From NCBI RefSeq assembly GCF_000341085.1, contig NZ_ANBA01000016.1, positions 83,363 through 147,362 of the forward strand: a DNA stretch of 64,000 bases, read 5' to 3'. This document shows, piece by piece, positions 1-9,037 of this stretch. Below the pieces are notes generated by a model. That model made no database searches. It saw only the letters and a program-made list of their open reading frames with translations, and was not told the DNA's origin. Positions within the stretch are counted from its first letter, which is position 1; the number at the start of each line of letters is the position of its first letter. This stretch comes from Nocardiopsis ganjiahuensis DSM 45031 (GTDB lineage Bacteria; Actinomycetota; Actinomycetes; Streptosporangiales; Streptosporangiaceae). The translations under genes were made by a program, and so were the position numbers.

Positions 1-1254
1 GGCCAGCCGGGGCGCCCGGGCGGCCACGGCACGGGCCGCGACGTCGGGGTAGTCCAGTGAGAACCCCCGCTCGGGCAGGCCGAGGCAGCCGTCCGCGGAG
101 AGCATCCGCAGGCGCAGCCGGTCCCGGTCGAAGAGGGCCACGGAGGTGTGGTCGGCGCCCACGCCGGAGCGACCGATCTCGGACATGGCCTGGACGACCT
201 CGTCGGCGGTGAGCGCCTCGGCCAGGTCGGAGGTGGCCTTCTGCAGGCGGGCGGTGCGCATGGCCGCCTCGCTGAGCTGCTGGTTGAGGCGTTGGCGCAG
301 TTCGTCGGCCTCGCGCTCGGTAGTGACGTCGACCAGGGTTCCGACCCATTCGGCGGTCTCCGCGCCGTCCGTGATCGGATTGGCCCTGGCCCGGTAGTGT
401 CCGTGGCCGCCCGCGCGGGTGCGCACGCGGAACATGGCGTCGAAGGGTGTGACGTCCAGGACGGCGTCGTCCCAGGCGCGCTCGACGCGGGGACGGTCGT
501 CGGGGTGGAGGGCGTCGAGCCAGCCCCGGCCGAGGTAGGCGTCCAGGTCCTGGCCGGTGATGGCCCGCCACTGGGGGCAGTCCTCCTGGACGTCGCCGCC
601 GGGCCCGGCCGACCAGACGATCTGGTTGCCCGCCTGGAGCAGGGCGCGCAGGCGCTGTTCGCCGCGGTGGGGGCCGCCGTCCTCGTGGTCGCGGGCGGCG
701 ATGAGCGCGATGTGCCGGTCACCGTTGGCGGGGTCGTCGACCGGGAACCAGGTCAGGTCCCAGGTCTGCTCGGAGGGGGTCCGGTGGCGGCCGCGCACGG
801 CGTGGCCGCTCTCCCGCACGCCGGCCACCGAGGTGCTGTGGGCGACGGCCCCGGCGGGGTCGCCGGACTCCTCCAGGGCCTCGGTCGGCGTGCGGCCCAG
901 GCAGCGGGCGGGGGTGCTGCCGAAGACGGTGGCCATCCGGGGGTTGATCGACACGAAGACGTCGTCCGGGCCCAGGAGTGCGAATCCGATGGGCGCTTCG
1001 GTGAGGAGGGATTTCACCGCGTCCGGCAGTTCCGCCGCGCTGATCCGGGGTGGGGGAATGGACGTCTCGGCGCTCAACTGCTCGACACCTCCGGAACCGT
1101 GGGATTCCCCAGCCGTGTTTCGATGGGGCTTTTTCTGGACCGCGTGGTCCCCTGTGCACTGTGCCCGCCACCCGTTCGCGGCGGCGCTGGGGCGCGGGGT
1201 GCGCGGCGCCGATTCCGGCCGGGGGCTCCGCGGCTCCCAGGAGTCACGCTCCAT
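1..1254 (-). CDS. PAS-PAS-GAF signalling protein (3' part outside the window)
   Basis: The reading frame is open from the ATG at 1254 to the left edge (418 codons), so the C-terminus is missing. After a polar, probably disordered N-terminus (residues 1-75) come two PAS-like folds, about 80-190 and 200-312 (the second contains the typical LHPDDRPRVERAW), a charged coiled-coil linker (313-345) and the start of a GAF domain (from about 347). In actinomycetes this arrangement usually ends in a SpoIIE-type PP2C phosphatase or a histidine kinase; which one cannot be seen. It is probably a cytoplasmic sensor, as no membrane segment or signal peptide is visible. The start is chosen because GAGAGGAG lies just upstream and a plausible promoter lies 22 bases before that. 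It is transcribed divergently from the gene at 1657. Confidence 0.8.
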   Translation of the reverse strand, partial: MERDSWEPRSPRPESAPRTPRPSAAANGWRAQCTGDHAVQKKPHRNTAGESHGSGGVEQLSAETSIPPPRISAAELPDAVKSLLTEAPIGFALLGPDDVFVSINPRMATVFGSTPARCLGRTPTEALEESGDPAGAVAHSTSVAGVRESGHAVRGRHRTPSEQTWDLTWFPVDDPANGDRHIALIAARDHEDGGPHRGEQRLRALLQAGNQIVWSAGPGGDVQEDCPQWRAITGQDLDAYLGRGWLDALHPDDRPRVERAWDDAVLDVTPFDAMFRVRTRAGGHGHYRARANPITDGAETAEWVGTLVDVTTEREADELRQRLNQQLSEAAMRTARLQKATSDLAEALTADEVVQAMSEIGRSGVGADHTSVALFDRDRLRLRMLSADGCLGLPERGFSLDYPDVAARAVAARAPRLA

Positions 1255-1282
1255 GACTCCTCTCGGCCGCTGTCACGGCTCA

Positions 1283-1310
1283 AGCATAAGACACACCCGC
1301 TCACACGCAA
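1283..1310 (-). promoter_or_regulatory. Predicted promoter of the PAS-PAS-GAF gene
   Basis: On the minus strand a -35-like TTGCGT (1310-1305), a 16-base spacer and a -10-like TATGCT (1288-1283) precede the start codon at 1254. The predicted leader is about 20 bases and contains the Shine-Dalgarno. Inferred by eye from sigma-70 type consensus only. Confidence 0.4.
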
Positions 1311-1579
1311 CGGCTGCCGGGGAGGGGGGCCTACCGTGGACGCGGAAGGTAAATGTTAGGCCACAGGACCCCCTGCGCACAGCCGACCGGGGGTTTTGCG
1401 GGCGTGTTTTCCCATAATTCCCAACGATGGGCAAGGATGGCCGGTTTGCGGCGAACTCTTCGAAACGGGACTGTTATATGTCCGAAACGTCCTTTTCGCC
1501 TTGTTGACCTGCGGTGATGATGTGACCAGAGTAAACGGCCCCTCCCCCAGGTTTTATCAACAGCGTGCCGCGAGAGGGG

Positions 1580-1609
1580 TTGACAGTCCGTCCAGAACAA
1601 GTGGAATGG
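1580..1609 (+). promoter_or_regulatory. Possible promoter of the small gene at 1657
   Basis: A perfect -35 box TTGACA lies at 1580-1585. At the right distance (18 bases) the best -10 is GAATGG (1604-1609), which is poor, so this may need an activator or an alternative sigma factor, or may be fortuitous. Confidence 0.3.
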
Positions 1610-1656
1610 GTGGAGGTCACCGTCCAGGCCATCTTCAGCTAGGGGTGTGAGCGAGA

Positions 1657-1932
1657 ATGCTCCAGACCTTCCCGGTCCAGGATCTCAGACAGATCTCGGC
1701 GAGGCTTCACGACGAGTTCAGCGGGCTGTCCCACCGCTGCGTCGAGCGCTGCGTCAGCGATACCTGGAACTGCGTCGAACACCTGGGCATCACGGTCACA
1801 CCACACCTCGTCGAGCGGGTCGCCCGCGAGCACCTCGAGGCCATGGTGAACTCCGTGCCGCCCTCAACCGCGAGGAAGGCCACGCGCCGTCCGGGAACCA
1901 CGCTGTTCACCGGCCACCGAGCGGTTCCCTGA
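1657..1932 (+). CDS. Small protein with predicted three-helix-bundle dimerisation domain
   Basis: A 91-residue protein with no signal peptide or membrane segment. Residues 8-66 are a helical region with the layout of the short three-helix-bundle dimerisation proteins common in actinobacteria: an initial helix (LRQISARLHDEFSG), a second one starting CVERCV, and a terminal VTPHLVERVAREHL. Two cysteines in helix 2 and one in the following turn are unusual for the family. The last 25 residues are polar and probably disordered. An overlapping frame from 1647 has a poor Arg/Pro/His-rich composition and was rejected. The upstream AGGGG is a weak ribosome binding site at a long distance. The function of the family is unknown; a role as a partner or regulatory protein is only inferred. 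Confidence 0.55.
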   Translation: MLQTFPVQDLRQISARLHDEFSGLSHRCVERCVSDTWNCVEHLGITVTPHLVERVAREHLEAMVNSVPPSTARKATRRPGTTLFTGHRAVP

Positions 1933-2100
1933 CCGCGCTGACCCGCTGACCGGGCCGGTCACCACGCCAGCCGGACGCGGACGCCCAGGGGCGCCGTGTC
2001 CGGCTGGCGTGCTGCCCGCCGCCGGCACGGACCGCGAACCGCGGCCGGGTTGTCCACAAGCGGGAGCGGACCCGGTTCCCACTGGCATACGCTTCAGACC

Positions 2101-3774
2101 GTGCCATCCCCTTCGCCCTCACCCACAGGCCCTGACGTTCCAGCCGCCGCCTTCGAGGAGATGCTGCGCGCGGCCAGAGCCCTGCTCGCCATGCGGCACC
2201 CGCTCGACGCCGAGCTGGCCTTCAGTGAGCTTCTGGGCACCTGGTGGGGCGAACGGCTGCCCGGGGTGGACGTCGAGCGGCTGCTCGGAGAAGGGCTGAT
2301 CACGCACGCCACGGCCTCCGGGAAGCCGGCCGGGCTGGGCGTACTGGCCGCGATCACGGCGCTCGGCACCTCCGCCTCACGGCGGGAACTGGCCGAACAG
2401 GGCATGATCGCCCTGCGCGAGCGGGGACTGCAGGCCCCTGCCTGGGCGTCCCAGCTGGGCGCGGTGACCCCGGTGTCCGTGTACGTCAGCGGCGACCGGT
2501 TCGGTGACATCGACGACGTCGTGTGCGTCTTCAGCCGGGACGCGCCCGACAGCAGCGGCGCGCTGCCGCCCGAACACGCGCTGATCCTGGTCCTGGACCA
2601 CAACAGCGGCGGGCTGCTGCGCGACACCTGGGTCACCACCAAGGTCGACCTGCTCCTCAAGAAGTGCCGCGAACGCGCCGCGAACGACGACTTCGCCCGG
2701 TTCGACCAACTGGAGCTGAGCGAGGCCCGGACGCTGCTCTCCCGCGCGCTGGAACGCACCGAACGGGTCGTGACCGGTGCCGCCGCCGACCCCTCCGCAG
2801 GACCCGCGGTGGAACCGGTGGGGGTCTCCTCCGCCGATCTGACCGGGGGTTCACTGGCGGCGCACTTCGCGTTGGCCGCCTCCCGGGTCCAGCGGCTCCC
2901 CCACCCGCCCGAGGGCGTGCCCGCCTCGCCGGTCCCGGTGTGGCGGCGCGACCGGCGCGCCGTCCTCGCCGCCCGCTTCCTCTCCTCGGACCAGGCCGCC
3001 GAACTCTCCGACTCCTACGCGGCGAGCCGGTGCGCGGACCACATCATCGCGCACGGCTGCGACGTGGACTCCGGTCGACCGCTCCGGGTGAGCCCGCGCA
3101 AGGTGGAGTCGTTCCTGCTGCACTGGCTCCCCGGCCGGGTGGTGCTGCTGCCCGAGGAGCAGGAGGCGATGCCGCACGTCCTCGCCGCCTGGGTCCGCTG
3201 GGCCGGCGCCCGTACCCAGCTCCCCGAAGTGGCCGTCGGCGCGACCCTGGACGCGGTCTGGGAGACCACCTCGGCCTTCGCGAAGACCTACCGCGACCCG
3301 GCCCGCCCGCTCGGCCTGCGCCAGGAGGCGGTACGCCGCCTGCTGCCCGACGGCGACTTCGCGTCCCTGGCCCGGCGGATGTTCGCGTTCCCCCTGCTGG
3401 CCAGCGAGATCGTCACGGGCGCACCGGAGGAGTTCGCCCCGGACACCTCGAAGGGCCGCCGGGCCCTGCTGCGGCTGGACCACTACGGCGAGTACGACGC
3501 CGCCACCCCGCACAGCGGCCGCCACCACTCCACCGGCCAGGACCGCTGGTACCGCCCGGTCACCGGCCTGGACCCCGAGCGCGAACGCGAACTCGACCGC
3601 CACGAACGCCTCGCCAAACGCCTCTGGGACGGCCGCCCCGCCAACCTCTGGGCCGCGGCCCGCCGCATGCTCGACCGCGGCCAGGACCGCCCCACGGTCC
3701 TGGCCACCCTCACCGAGGTCCTGTTCAGCGCCACCAGCGAGAGCGACCTCCGCCGCCGCCTGGACGCCCTGTAG
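2101..3774 (+). CDS. Conserved actinobacterial hypothetical protein, about 557 residues
   Basis: The frame is strongly coding. The earliest in-frame start is at 1996, but the region before 2101 translates into an unlikely Arg/His/Gly-rich stretch. The GTG at 2101 is preceded by TACGCT (2088-2093) with a 7-base gap, a leaderless arrangement seen repeatedly in this window, so I start there. The product is soluble, with no signal or membrane segment: an N-terminal helical part (residues 10-100), a middle alpha/beta part containing VSVYVSGDRFGDIDDVVCVFSR and EHALILVLDH, and a helical C-terminal half. No catalytic motif is recognised. It stands alone and convergent with the phosphatase gene, so context gives no hint. 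It resembles uncharacterised single-copy proteins of actinomycetes; no function is assigned. Confidence 0.75.
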   Translation: MPSPSPSPTGPDVPAAAFEEMLRAARALLAMRHPLDAELAFSELLGTWWGERLPGVDVERLLGEGLITHATASGKPAGLGVLAAITALGTSASRRELAEQGMIALRERGLQAPAWASQLGAVTPVSVYVSGDRFGDIDDVVCVFSRDAPDSSGALPPEHALILVLDHNSGGLLRDTWVTTKVDLLLKKCRERAANDDFARFDQLELSEARTLLSRALERTERVVTGAAADPSAGPAVEPVGVSSADLTGGSLAAHFALAASRVQRLPHPPEGVPASPVPVWRRDRRAVLAARFLSSDQAAELSDSYAASRCADHIIAHGCDVDSGRPLRVSPRKVESFLLHWLPGRVVLLPEEQEAMPHVLAAWVRWAGARTQLPEVAVGATLDAVWETTSAFAKTYRDPARPLGLRQEAVRRLLPDGDFASLARRMFAFPLLASEIVTGAPEEFAPDTSKGRRALLRLDHYGEYDAATPHSGRHHSTGQDRWYRPVTGLDPERERELDRHERLAKRLWDGRPANLWAAARRMLDRGQDRPTVLATLTEVLFSATSESDLRRRLDAL

Positions 3775-3971
3775 GCCCCGGTCCCGGCAGAACCCCGGGT
3801 CCGGGCCTGCTCGCTGAGATGGCGAACTCCGCTCCGGCGGCGAAGACCCGGTCGGGCACGGCCGCGCGGGGGTTCCGGCCGGGCGGGCGGGCCGCCGAAC
3901 GGATCCGAAAGACCTCCGGGCCGCGTGGTGTCCGTGGACTCCTATGTGCCCGGCGACGATCTCCGAGCGGG

Positions 3972-4751
3972 TCAGACGAGCAGGCGGTCCTTCAGCTGGT
4001 CGAGGGTGCCGCCGGAGAGCTTGAGGCCGTCGACGACGTAGTTGTCGAAGGAGCCGTAGAGCTCGTCGACGTGGGTGAAGGCCGTGTCCAGGTAGTCGGC
4101 GCGGACGCGGGTCATCGGCTGCACGTCCTCCCAGGGCAGGCCGCTGTGCTGGGACAGCTGGCGCATCCAGTGGTCGGTGTTGGCCTGGCGCTCGTTGCTG
4201 GTCAGGTAGTCCTCGGTGACCGCCTCGCGCTCCACGCCCAGGAGGGTGAGCAGCAGGGCGGCGCCCCAGCCGGTGCGGTCCTTGCCCGCACTGCAGTGGA
4301 AGACCAGGGCGGTGGGTCCCTTGGCGGCGCGTTCGACCAGGTCGCGGTAGCCCTCCAGGGCCTCGGCCTCGGAGACCAGTTCGCGGTAGACGCCGAACAT
4401 GAACCGCTCGGCCGCCCCGTCGCTGAACATCGCGCGGGCCTGTTCGGGGTCGGCGAGCGTCTCGACGAAGTTCGCCCCCGCGGCCTCGGCGTTCTGGACG
4501 CCCACGGCGGCGTACTCGGCCCCGTCGGGGACCAGGTCGGGGAGGCGGTCGCGTTCGTGGTGGGTGCGCAGGTCGATCAGCTGGCGGATACCGAACCCGT
4601 TGTACACGGGCAGGTCCTGCTCGGAGATGGTGTGCAGGGCGTCGGACCGGTAGAGGAGACCGTCGCGCACGGTGCGGCCTTCCCTCGTGCGGTGGCCGCC
4701 GAGGTCACGGAAGTTGGGGGCGCTGGGGAGGAGGAAACCGTCATTCGTCAC
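3972..4751 (-). CDS. Tyrosine-protein phosphatase (MptpB/LMW-unrelated, Y_phosphatase3 type)
   Basis: A cytoplasmic protein-tyrosine or phosphoinositide phosphatase of the family that includes mycobacterial PtpB. The catalytic loop HCSAGKDRTG is complete (Cys near residue 153, Arg of the phosphate loop, and the GKD variant typical of this family), and the N-terminal signature NFRDLGG is present. The Asp-rich region before the loop fits the general acid. Two starts are possible: ATG at 4769, without Shine-Dalgarno, or GTG at 4751, preceded by TATTGT and a 7-base gap (leaderless pattern). I prefer GTG, giving 259 residues. The substrate is unknown. The neighbouring nucleotidyltransferase is separated by 46 bases and may be cotranscribed, but it has its own promoter-like sequence. 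Confidence 0.85.
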   Translation of the reverse strand: MTNDGFLLPSAPNFRDLGGHRTREGRTVRDGLLYRSDALHTISEQDLPVYNGFGIRQLIDLRTHHERDRLPDLVPDGAEYAAVGVQNAEAAGANFVETLADPEQARAMFSDGAAERFMFGVYRELVSEAEALEGYRDLVERAAKGPTALVFHCSAGKDRTGWGAALLLTLLGVEREAVTEDYLTSNERQANTDHWMRQLSQHSGLPWEDVQPMTRVRADYLDTAFTHVDELYGSFDNYVVDGLKLSGGTLDQLKDRLLV

Positions 4752-4815
4752 GACGGCGACAATACCCACCGCCCCGGTGCCCCGTCACCACACGGTCCTA
4801 CGTCCGGGTGAACAC

Positions 4816-5550
4816 TCAGCCCGCGGTCTCCCGCATGGCCTCGATCTCGGCTCCCGCCTCCTTGACGTCCTTGGCGGTGTCCACTCCGCGCCAGAACCCG
4901 TCGATGCGGTAGGCGGTCAGCTTCCCCTCCTTGGCCAGGTCGGGGAAGGTCGAGGACTCGTGGTCGCCCTTGACCGGCAGGAGCGGGGTCAGGCCCGGCT
5001 CGAACAGGTAGACGCCCGCGTTGATCCACACCGGCAGCAGGGGGCTCTGGGTGAAGCCCTCGATGCGGTCGTCCCCGTCCACGTCGACGATGCCCCAGGT
5101 GGTGCGGAACTGGGCCAGGGCCAGGGTGCCGAGACCGCCCTTGGCGCGGTGGCGCTCGGTGAGTTCGTCGAGGGGGAACCAGGTGAGCACGTCGCCGTTG
5201 AGGGCGAAGTACGGGGCCTCGGGGTCGCGCAGCCCGGTGGCGGCGTAGCGCAGGGCGCCGCCGCGGCCCAGCGGCTCGTCCTCGACCAACAGGGTGATCT
5301 CGGGGCCGCCCCGACGGGCTTCGAGGTGTTCGCGCAGGACCTCGGCCTTGTAGCCGCAGGAGACGACGACCTGCTCGACTCCGTGCGAGGTCAGCCACTC
5401 CAGCTGGTAGTCGATGATGGGCCGTCCGGCCACCTCCACCATCGCCTTGGGGCGGGTGTCGGTGTAGGGCCGCAGCCGGGTGGCCTGTCCGCCGGCGAGG
5501 ATCAGTGCCTGTGTGACGGGGGACGCGGAGGATGAGGGTGCAGCGGTCAT
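4816..5550 (-). CDS. Sugar-1-phosphate nucleotidyltransferase family protein
   Basis: A 244-residue NTP-transferase resembling mannose-1-phosphate guanylyltransferases and glucose-1-phosphate thymidylyl/uridylyltransferases. The nucleotide-binding signature LILAGGQATRLRPYT is at residues 16-30, followed by the PKAMVEVAGRPIIDY loop; the metal/sugar site LNGDVL and the INAGVYLF strand are also present. It would activate a sugar phosphate to an NDP-sugar in the cytoplasm. It has only the catalytic domain, without the left-handed beta-helix found in bifunctional relatives. The base and sugar specificity cannot be read from sequence. The ATG at 5550 is preceded by TACTGT with a 7-base gap and lacks a Shine-Dalgarno, so a leaderless mRNA is likely. 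Confidence 0.85.
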   Translation of the reverse strand: MTAAPSSSASPVTQALILAGGQATRLRPYTDTRPKAMVEVAGRPIIDYQLEWLTSHGVEQVVVSCGYKAEVLREHLEARRGGPEITLLVEDEPLGRGGALRYAATGLRDPEAPYFALNGDVLTWFPLDELTERHRAKGGLGTLALAQFRTTWGIVDVDGDDRIEGFTQSPLLPVWINAGVYLFEPGLTPLLPVKGDHESSTFPDLAKEGKLTAYRIDGFWRGVDTAKDVKEAGAEIEAMRETAG

Positions 5551-5586
5551 GTACTGGACAGTAGCAGGGGGCGGGGTCGGGAGTCC

Positions 5587-8088
5587 CTAGCTCTGTTGGG
5601 TGGCATCGGAGTAGGCCTTGCGGACGTCCTCGCTGGTGACCACGGTCAGCTCGGCCGCCGTGGCCGCCTCCCCCACCTCCTGGGAGACCCGCAGGTCGCG
5701 GTGGGAGCAGGCCCGCTCGTAGAGGGAGCGGGCGAAGCGCCCGTTGCCCAGCTCGTCGATCCACCCGGTCCGGCACACGTGGGTGAAGATGCTGTGCAGG
5801 TCCTCGCGTGCGGTCTCGTCGAAGACGTCACCGGTGCGGGCCGCCACCGTGTCCGCGATCTCGGACAGCTCGTCGGGGCTGTAGGACGGGAACCGCACGC
5901 GCACGTTGAAGCGGGAGGACAGTCCGGCGTTGGAGGCCAGGAAGCGGTCCATCTCGTCGGTGTAGCCGGCGAGGACCACCACGAGCCGGTCGCGGTCGTC
6001 CTCGGCCCTCTTGAGCAGGGTCTGGATGGCTTCGGACCCGAACGCGTCGCCGCCGCTGTACCCCGGGTTGACCAGGGAGTAGGCCTCGTCGACGAACAGC
6101 ACGCCGCCCAGGGCCCGGTCGACCAGGCGGTTGGTCTTGACGGCGGTCGCACCGAGGTGCTCGCCGACCAGGTCGGCGCGCTGGGCCTCCACGACCTCGG
6201 CGCGGCCGAGCATGCCCAGGGCGGAGAAGACCCGGCCGAGCACGCGCGCGACCGTGGTCTTGCCGGTGCCGGGCGGACCGGTGAAGACGAGGTGGCGCAT
6301 CGGCGGCTGGTGCGGCAGGCCCTGTTCCTCCCGGAGCCGGGCCACCCGCAGCTGCGCGACCAGGGAGCGCACCTGTTCCTTGACCGGTTCGAGGCCGATC
6401 ATGCCGTCGAGCTCGGCCATCGCCTCCTCCAGGCCGGGCGACTCCCCGAAGCCGGGGAGGCGGGAGGTGAGTTCGGTGTAGGCGGTCTCTACGTCGGCGG
6501 TGAGCACGGTGACCAGAGCGTCCGCGCTGGGCCTGGGTGCCGGTCCGTCGCCGTTCACCCCGGAGGTGACCACACGGACGTCGCGGGCCTGGGAGGCCTT
6601 CTCCACCATGGAGCGGGCGAAGCGGCCGTTGCCGAGTTCGTCCACGGCCTCGCGCTGGACGGTCTGGTCGAACCTGCGCCGGAGCGTACGGGCCGCGTCC
6701 GGGTCGAGGGTGTCCCCGCGCTGGCCGACGAGGGTCTCGGCGATCCGGAAGAGCTCGGCGGAGGAGTAGCTGGGGAAGCTGATGCGGGTGGCGAACCGGG
6801 AGGCCAGACCAGGGTTGGAGGACAGGAAGGCGTCCATCTCCTTCTCGTACCCGGCCAGGATGATCACCAGCTGGTCGCGGTCGTCCTCGGCGCGCTTGAG
6901 CAGGGTCTGGACCGCCTCGTTGCCGAACCGGTCGGCCTGGCCGTCGCCCTCGTTGACCAGGGAGTAGGCCTCGTCGACGAACAGCACACCGCCCAGGGCG
7001 CTGTCGATGAGCTCGTTGGTCTTGATGGCGGTGGCGCCCAGGTACTCACCGACCAGGTCGGCGCGCTGGACCTCCACGACCCGGGAGGTGGGCAGGAGGC
7101 CGAAGGAGTGGAAGATCGTGGCGAGGGTGCGGGCGACGCTGGTCTTGCCGGTGCCGGGCGGGCCGGAGAAGACCAGGTGGCGCAGGGGGCGTTCCACGGC
7201 GAGCCCGGCGTCGGCGCGCAGGCGGGCGGCCTCGATGGAGGCGGCGATCCCCCGGACCTGCTGTTTGACCGGGTCGAGGCCGATCATGCTCTCGAGTTCG
7301 GCCAGGGCCTGGTCGACCGGGACGGGTTCCTCGTCCGCGTCGGTCCCGTCCTCGGCGGCCCTGCCCCGGCCGGGCGCGTTCGAGCCCCGGCCGCGCAGGC
7401 CGCGGAGCCCGCTCCCGTCGCCGGGGACGTCGCCCGTACCGGACCGCTTCCCCGACGGATCCCCCTGCGGTGGTCCCGCCGGTGACCTGGAGGTGCTGTT
7501 GCGCCGCTTCTCCTCGTTCTCCCGGCTCTCCTTGGCCACCTGCCCGGAGGCGGCCAGCCGCCAGATCAGGCAGGCGCCCGCGGCGACGTAGAGCGCGGCG
7601 ATCCCGGCAGCGGCGGGGAAGGGCTCGACGACCATGCCGAACAGTGCCACGGAGAACCCGACGATGAGCCCGGCGGTCAGCGACAGCAGGGCGGTGTGCC
7701 AGGCGGGGAACTCGCGGGCGCGACCCGCCGCGAGGACCACCAGGAGGGGCAGCGGCAGGACCAGCAGGGTGACGGGCTCGGCTGTCAGCGGGATCTGGAA
7801 GAGCGGTACGGCGATGACCAGCCACGCCACCGACACCACGACGGTGAGGAAGGAGTCGAAGGAGCGCATCAGGGCCGAGAACGCCACCAGCAGCAGCAGG
7901 GTGGCGAGCAGGACCCGGAACACGGGCACGCTCAGCACGAAGGCGACGACAGCGACCACCGTGAGCAGGACCAGCGCCGCGACCAGGCGTCTTCCGACCG
8001 GGGTCCGGTGGTAGACGGCGCGTAGGCGGTCCAGTCCCGAGGCGCGGCCGGCCTGCGCGGCGGCGGTGGAGCGCGTTTCGCGCGTCAT
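5587..8088 (-). CDS. Membrane protein with two CbbX/SpoVK-type AAA+ ATPase domains
   Basis: A protein of 833 residues. About six membrane segments lie between residues 34 and 179, followed by a charged, Gly/Ser/Arg-rich linker (about 185-255) and two homologous AAA+ modules. Each has the same order: an SMIGLDPVK / GMIGLEPVK entry, Walker A GPPGTGKT[ST] (about 309 and 604), a VLFVDEAYSL Walker B, a sensor region LKRAEDDRD and ELGNGRFARS. The modules belong to the CbxX/CfqX group (CbbX, SpoVK, EccA): hexameric motors that remodel other proteins. Here they would face the cytoplasm, anchored in the membrane. The ATG at 8088 is preferred over an upstream start at 8184 because AGGAAGGGG lies 6 bases before it. 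No secretion genes are adjacent, so the client protein is unknown. Confidence 0.85.
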   Translation of the reverse strand: MTRETRSTAAAQAGRASGLDRLRAVYHRTPVGRRLVAALVLLTVVAVVAFVLSVPVFRVLLATLLLLVAFSALMRSFDSFLTVVVSVAWLVIAVPLFQIPLTAEPVTLLVLPLPLLVVLAAGRAREFPAWHTALLSLTAGLIVGFSVALFGMVVEPFPAAAGIAALYVAAGACLIWRLAASGQVAKESRENEEKRRNSTSRSPAGPPQGDPSGKRSGTGDVPGDGSGLRGLRGRGSNAPGRGRAAEDGTDADEEPVPVDQALAELESMIGLDPVKQQVRGIAASIEAARLRADAGLAVERPLRHLVFSGPPGTGKTSVARTLATIFHSFGLLPTSRVVEVQRADLVGEYLGATAIKTNELIDSALGGVLFVDEAYSLVNEGDGQADRFGNEAVQTLLKRAEDDRDQLVIILAGYEKEMDAFLSSNPGLASRFATRISFPSYSSAELFRIAETLVGQRGDTLDPDAARTLRRRFDQTVQREAVDELGNGRFARSMVEKASQARDVRVVTSGVNGDGPAPRPSADALVTVLTADVETAYTELTSRLPGFGESPGLEEAMAELDGMIGLEPVKEQVRSLVAQLRVARLREEQGLPHQPPMRHLVFTGPPGTGKTTVARVLGRVFSALGMLGRAEVVEAQRADLVGEHLGATAVKTNRLVDRALGGVLFVDEAYSLVNPGYSGGDAFGSEAIQTLLKRAEDDRDRLVVVLAGYTDEMDRFLASNAGLSSRFNVRVRFPSYSPDELSEIADTVAARTGDVFDETAREDLHSIFTHVCRTGWIDELGNGRFARSLYERACSHRDLRVSQEVGEAATAAELTVVTSEDVRKAYSDATQQS

Positions 8089-8284
8089 CCGTAGCCCCTT
8101 CCTGCGTGGGGGTCGCGTGGTCGGCCCGGGACGGACCGGGGTCGGAGGGGACCGACGCCCGCGGCGCGGCCGCAGACCAGTCAACAGCCTTGCCCCAAGT
8201 GGGGCCGGATGTCCAGTGCGGGGCGGCGTGTCGCGGGTCGCCCCCGGGGTGCCGCGGCGGGTCCGGGGCCGTCCCGCGAGCGGT

Positions 8285-9028
8285 TCAGAGCAGCGGGATC
8301 TGACCGCCGGGTGCGGGGCGCACCCGGCGCAGGTGGCTCCATCGCGGCAGGTCGTCGAGGTAGGCCCAGCTCATCCGGTGCTGCGGGGTGGGGCCCACCT
8401 CGGCCAGGGTGGCCCTGTGCGTGGGCGAGGGGTAGCCCGCGGCCTTCTCGAAACCGTAGCCGGGGTGTTCCTCGGCGAGCTCGGCCATGAGGGAGTCGCG
8501 GCGCACCTTGGCCAGGATCGCGGCGGCGGCCACGCTCACACAGGTCAGGTCACCCTTGACCTGGGTGCGGACCCGCCAGGGGCGGCCGATGAAGTCGTGG
8601 CGGCCGTCGAGGAGGACCGCGTCGGGCCGGGGCTCCAGCGCGTCCAGGGCCCGGCGGGCGGCCCGGTGCAGGGCCTCGGTCATGCCGACCTCGTCGATCT
8701 CGGCCGCCTCGGACCAGCCGAAGGCGTGGTCGGCGACCCAGGGCTCGATCTGAACGGCGAGCTCGCGGCGCCGCTTGGGGGTCAGGCGCTTGGAGTCGGT
8801 GAGCCCGGCGGGCGGCTCACCCTCGCCGGGGACCGCGGCGCAGACCAGGAGGGGTCCGGCCCAGGCCCCCCGGCCCACCTCGTCGACCCCGGCCACCACG
8901 CGCGCGCCCGCGGCGCGGAGTTCGTTCTCGACATCGAAGGTGGGCGCGGGCGGGGGGTCGCTCTTCGTCGCACGCCGGCTGGCGCTGTTCTTGGCGGAAG
9001 CGGTGTTCGCGGAAGTCATCGTGGGCAC
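8285..9028 (-). CDS. rnhB: Ribonuclease HII
   Basis: Cleaves the RNA strand of RNA-DNA hybrids and single ribonucleotides embedded in DNA, using two metal ions. The signature GVDEVGRG gives the first two acidic residues (Asp49, Glu50); LLDG gives Asp141; KGD gives Asp160, followed by the family motif AAAAILAKVRRD. Length (247 residues) is normal apart from a 30-residue polar N-terminal extension. The start is the GTG at 9028: TAGGGT lies upstream with a 6-base gap, so a leaderless transcript is likely; the ATG three codons in is an alternative. It runs in the same direction as the AAA+ gene downstream, from which it is separated by 196 bases. Confidence 0.95.
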   Translation of the reverse strand: MPTMTSANTASAKNSASRRATKSDPPPAPTFDVENELRAAGARVVAGVDEVGRGAWAGPLLVCAAVPGEGEPPAGLTDSKRLTPKRRRELAVQIEPWVADHAFGWSEAAEIDEVGMTEALHRAARRALDALEPRPDAVLLDGRHDFIGRPWRVRTQVKGDLTCVSVAAAAILAKVRRDSLMAELAEEHPGYGFEKAAGYPSPTHRATLAEVGPTPQHRMSWAYLDDLPRWSHLRRVRPAPGGQIPLL

Positions 9029-9037
9029 GCCACAACC

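Larger units (their letters stand above)
1255..1656. other. Divergent intergenic region, 402 bases
   Basis: No convincing gene lies here; short open frames in it have unlikely compositions. The middle part (about 1400-1560) is markedly AT-richer than the surroundings, as expected for divergent promoters. Besides the promoter elements listed separately, I see no strong inverted repeat and no terminator. Confidence 0.5.

Noticed and set aside
1647..1949. A 100-codon frame overlapping the small gene at 1657
   Set aside because: Arg/Pro/His-rich product; the 1657 frame has better codon bias and family resemblance.
3778..3815. Hairpin-like GC-rich sequence after the gene ending at 3774
   Set aside because: Pairing is imperfect with shifted bulges; it may be a terminator but is weaker than the others listed.
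2523..4811. A 762-codon plus-strand frame overlapping the 2101-3774 gene
   Set aside because: Arg/Pro/Gly-rich out-of-frame translation that also runs through a terminator-like region and the opposite phosphatase gene.
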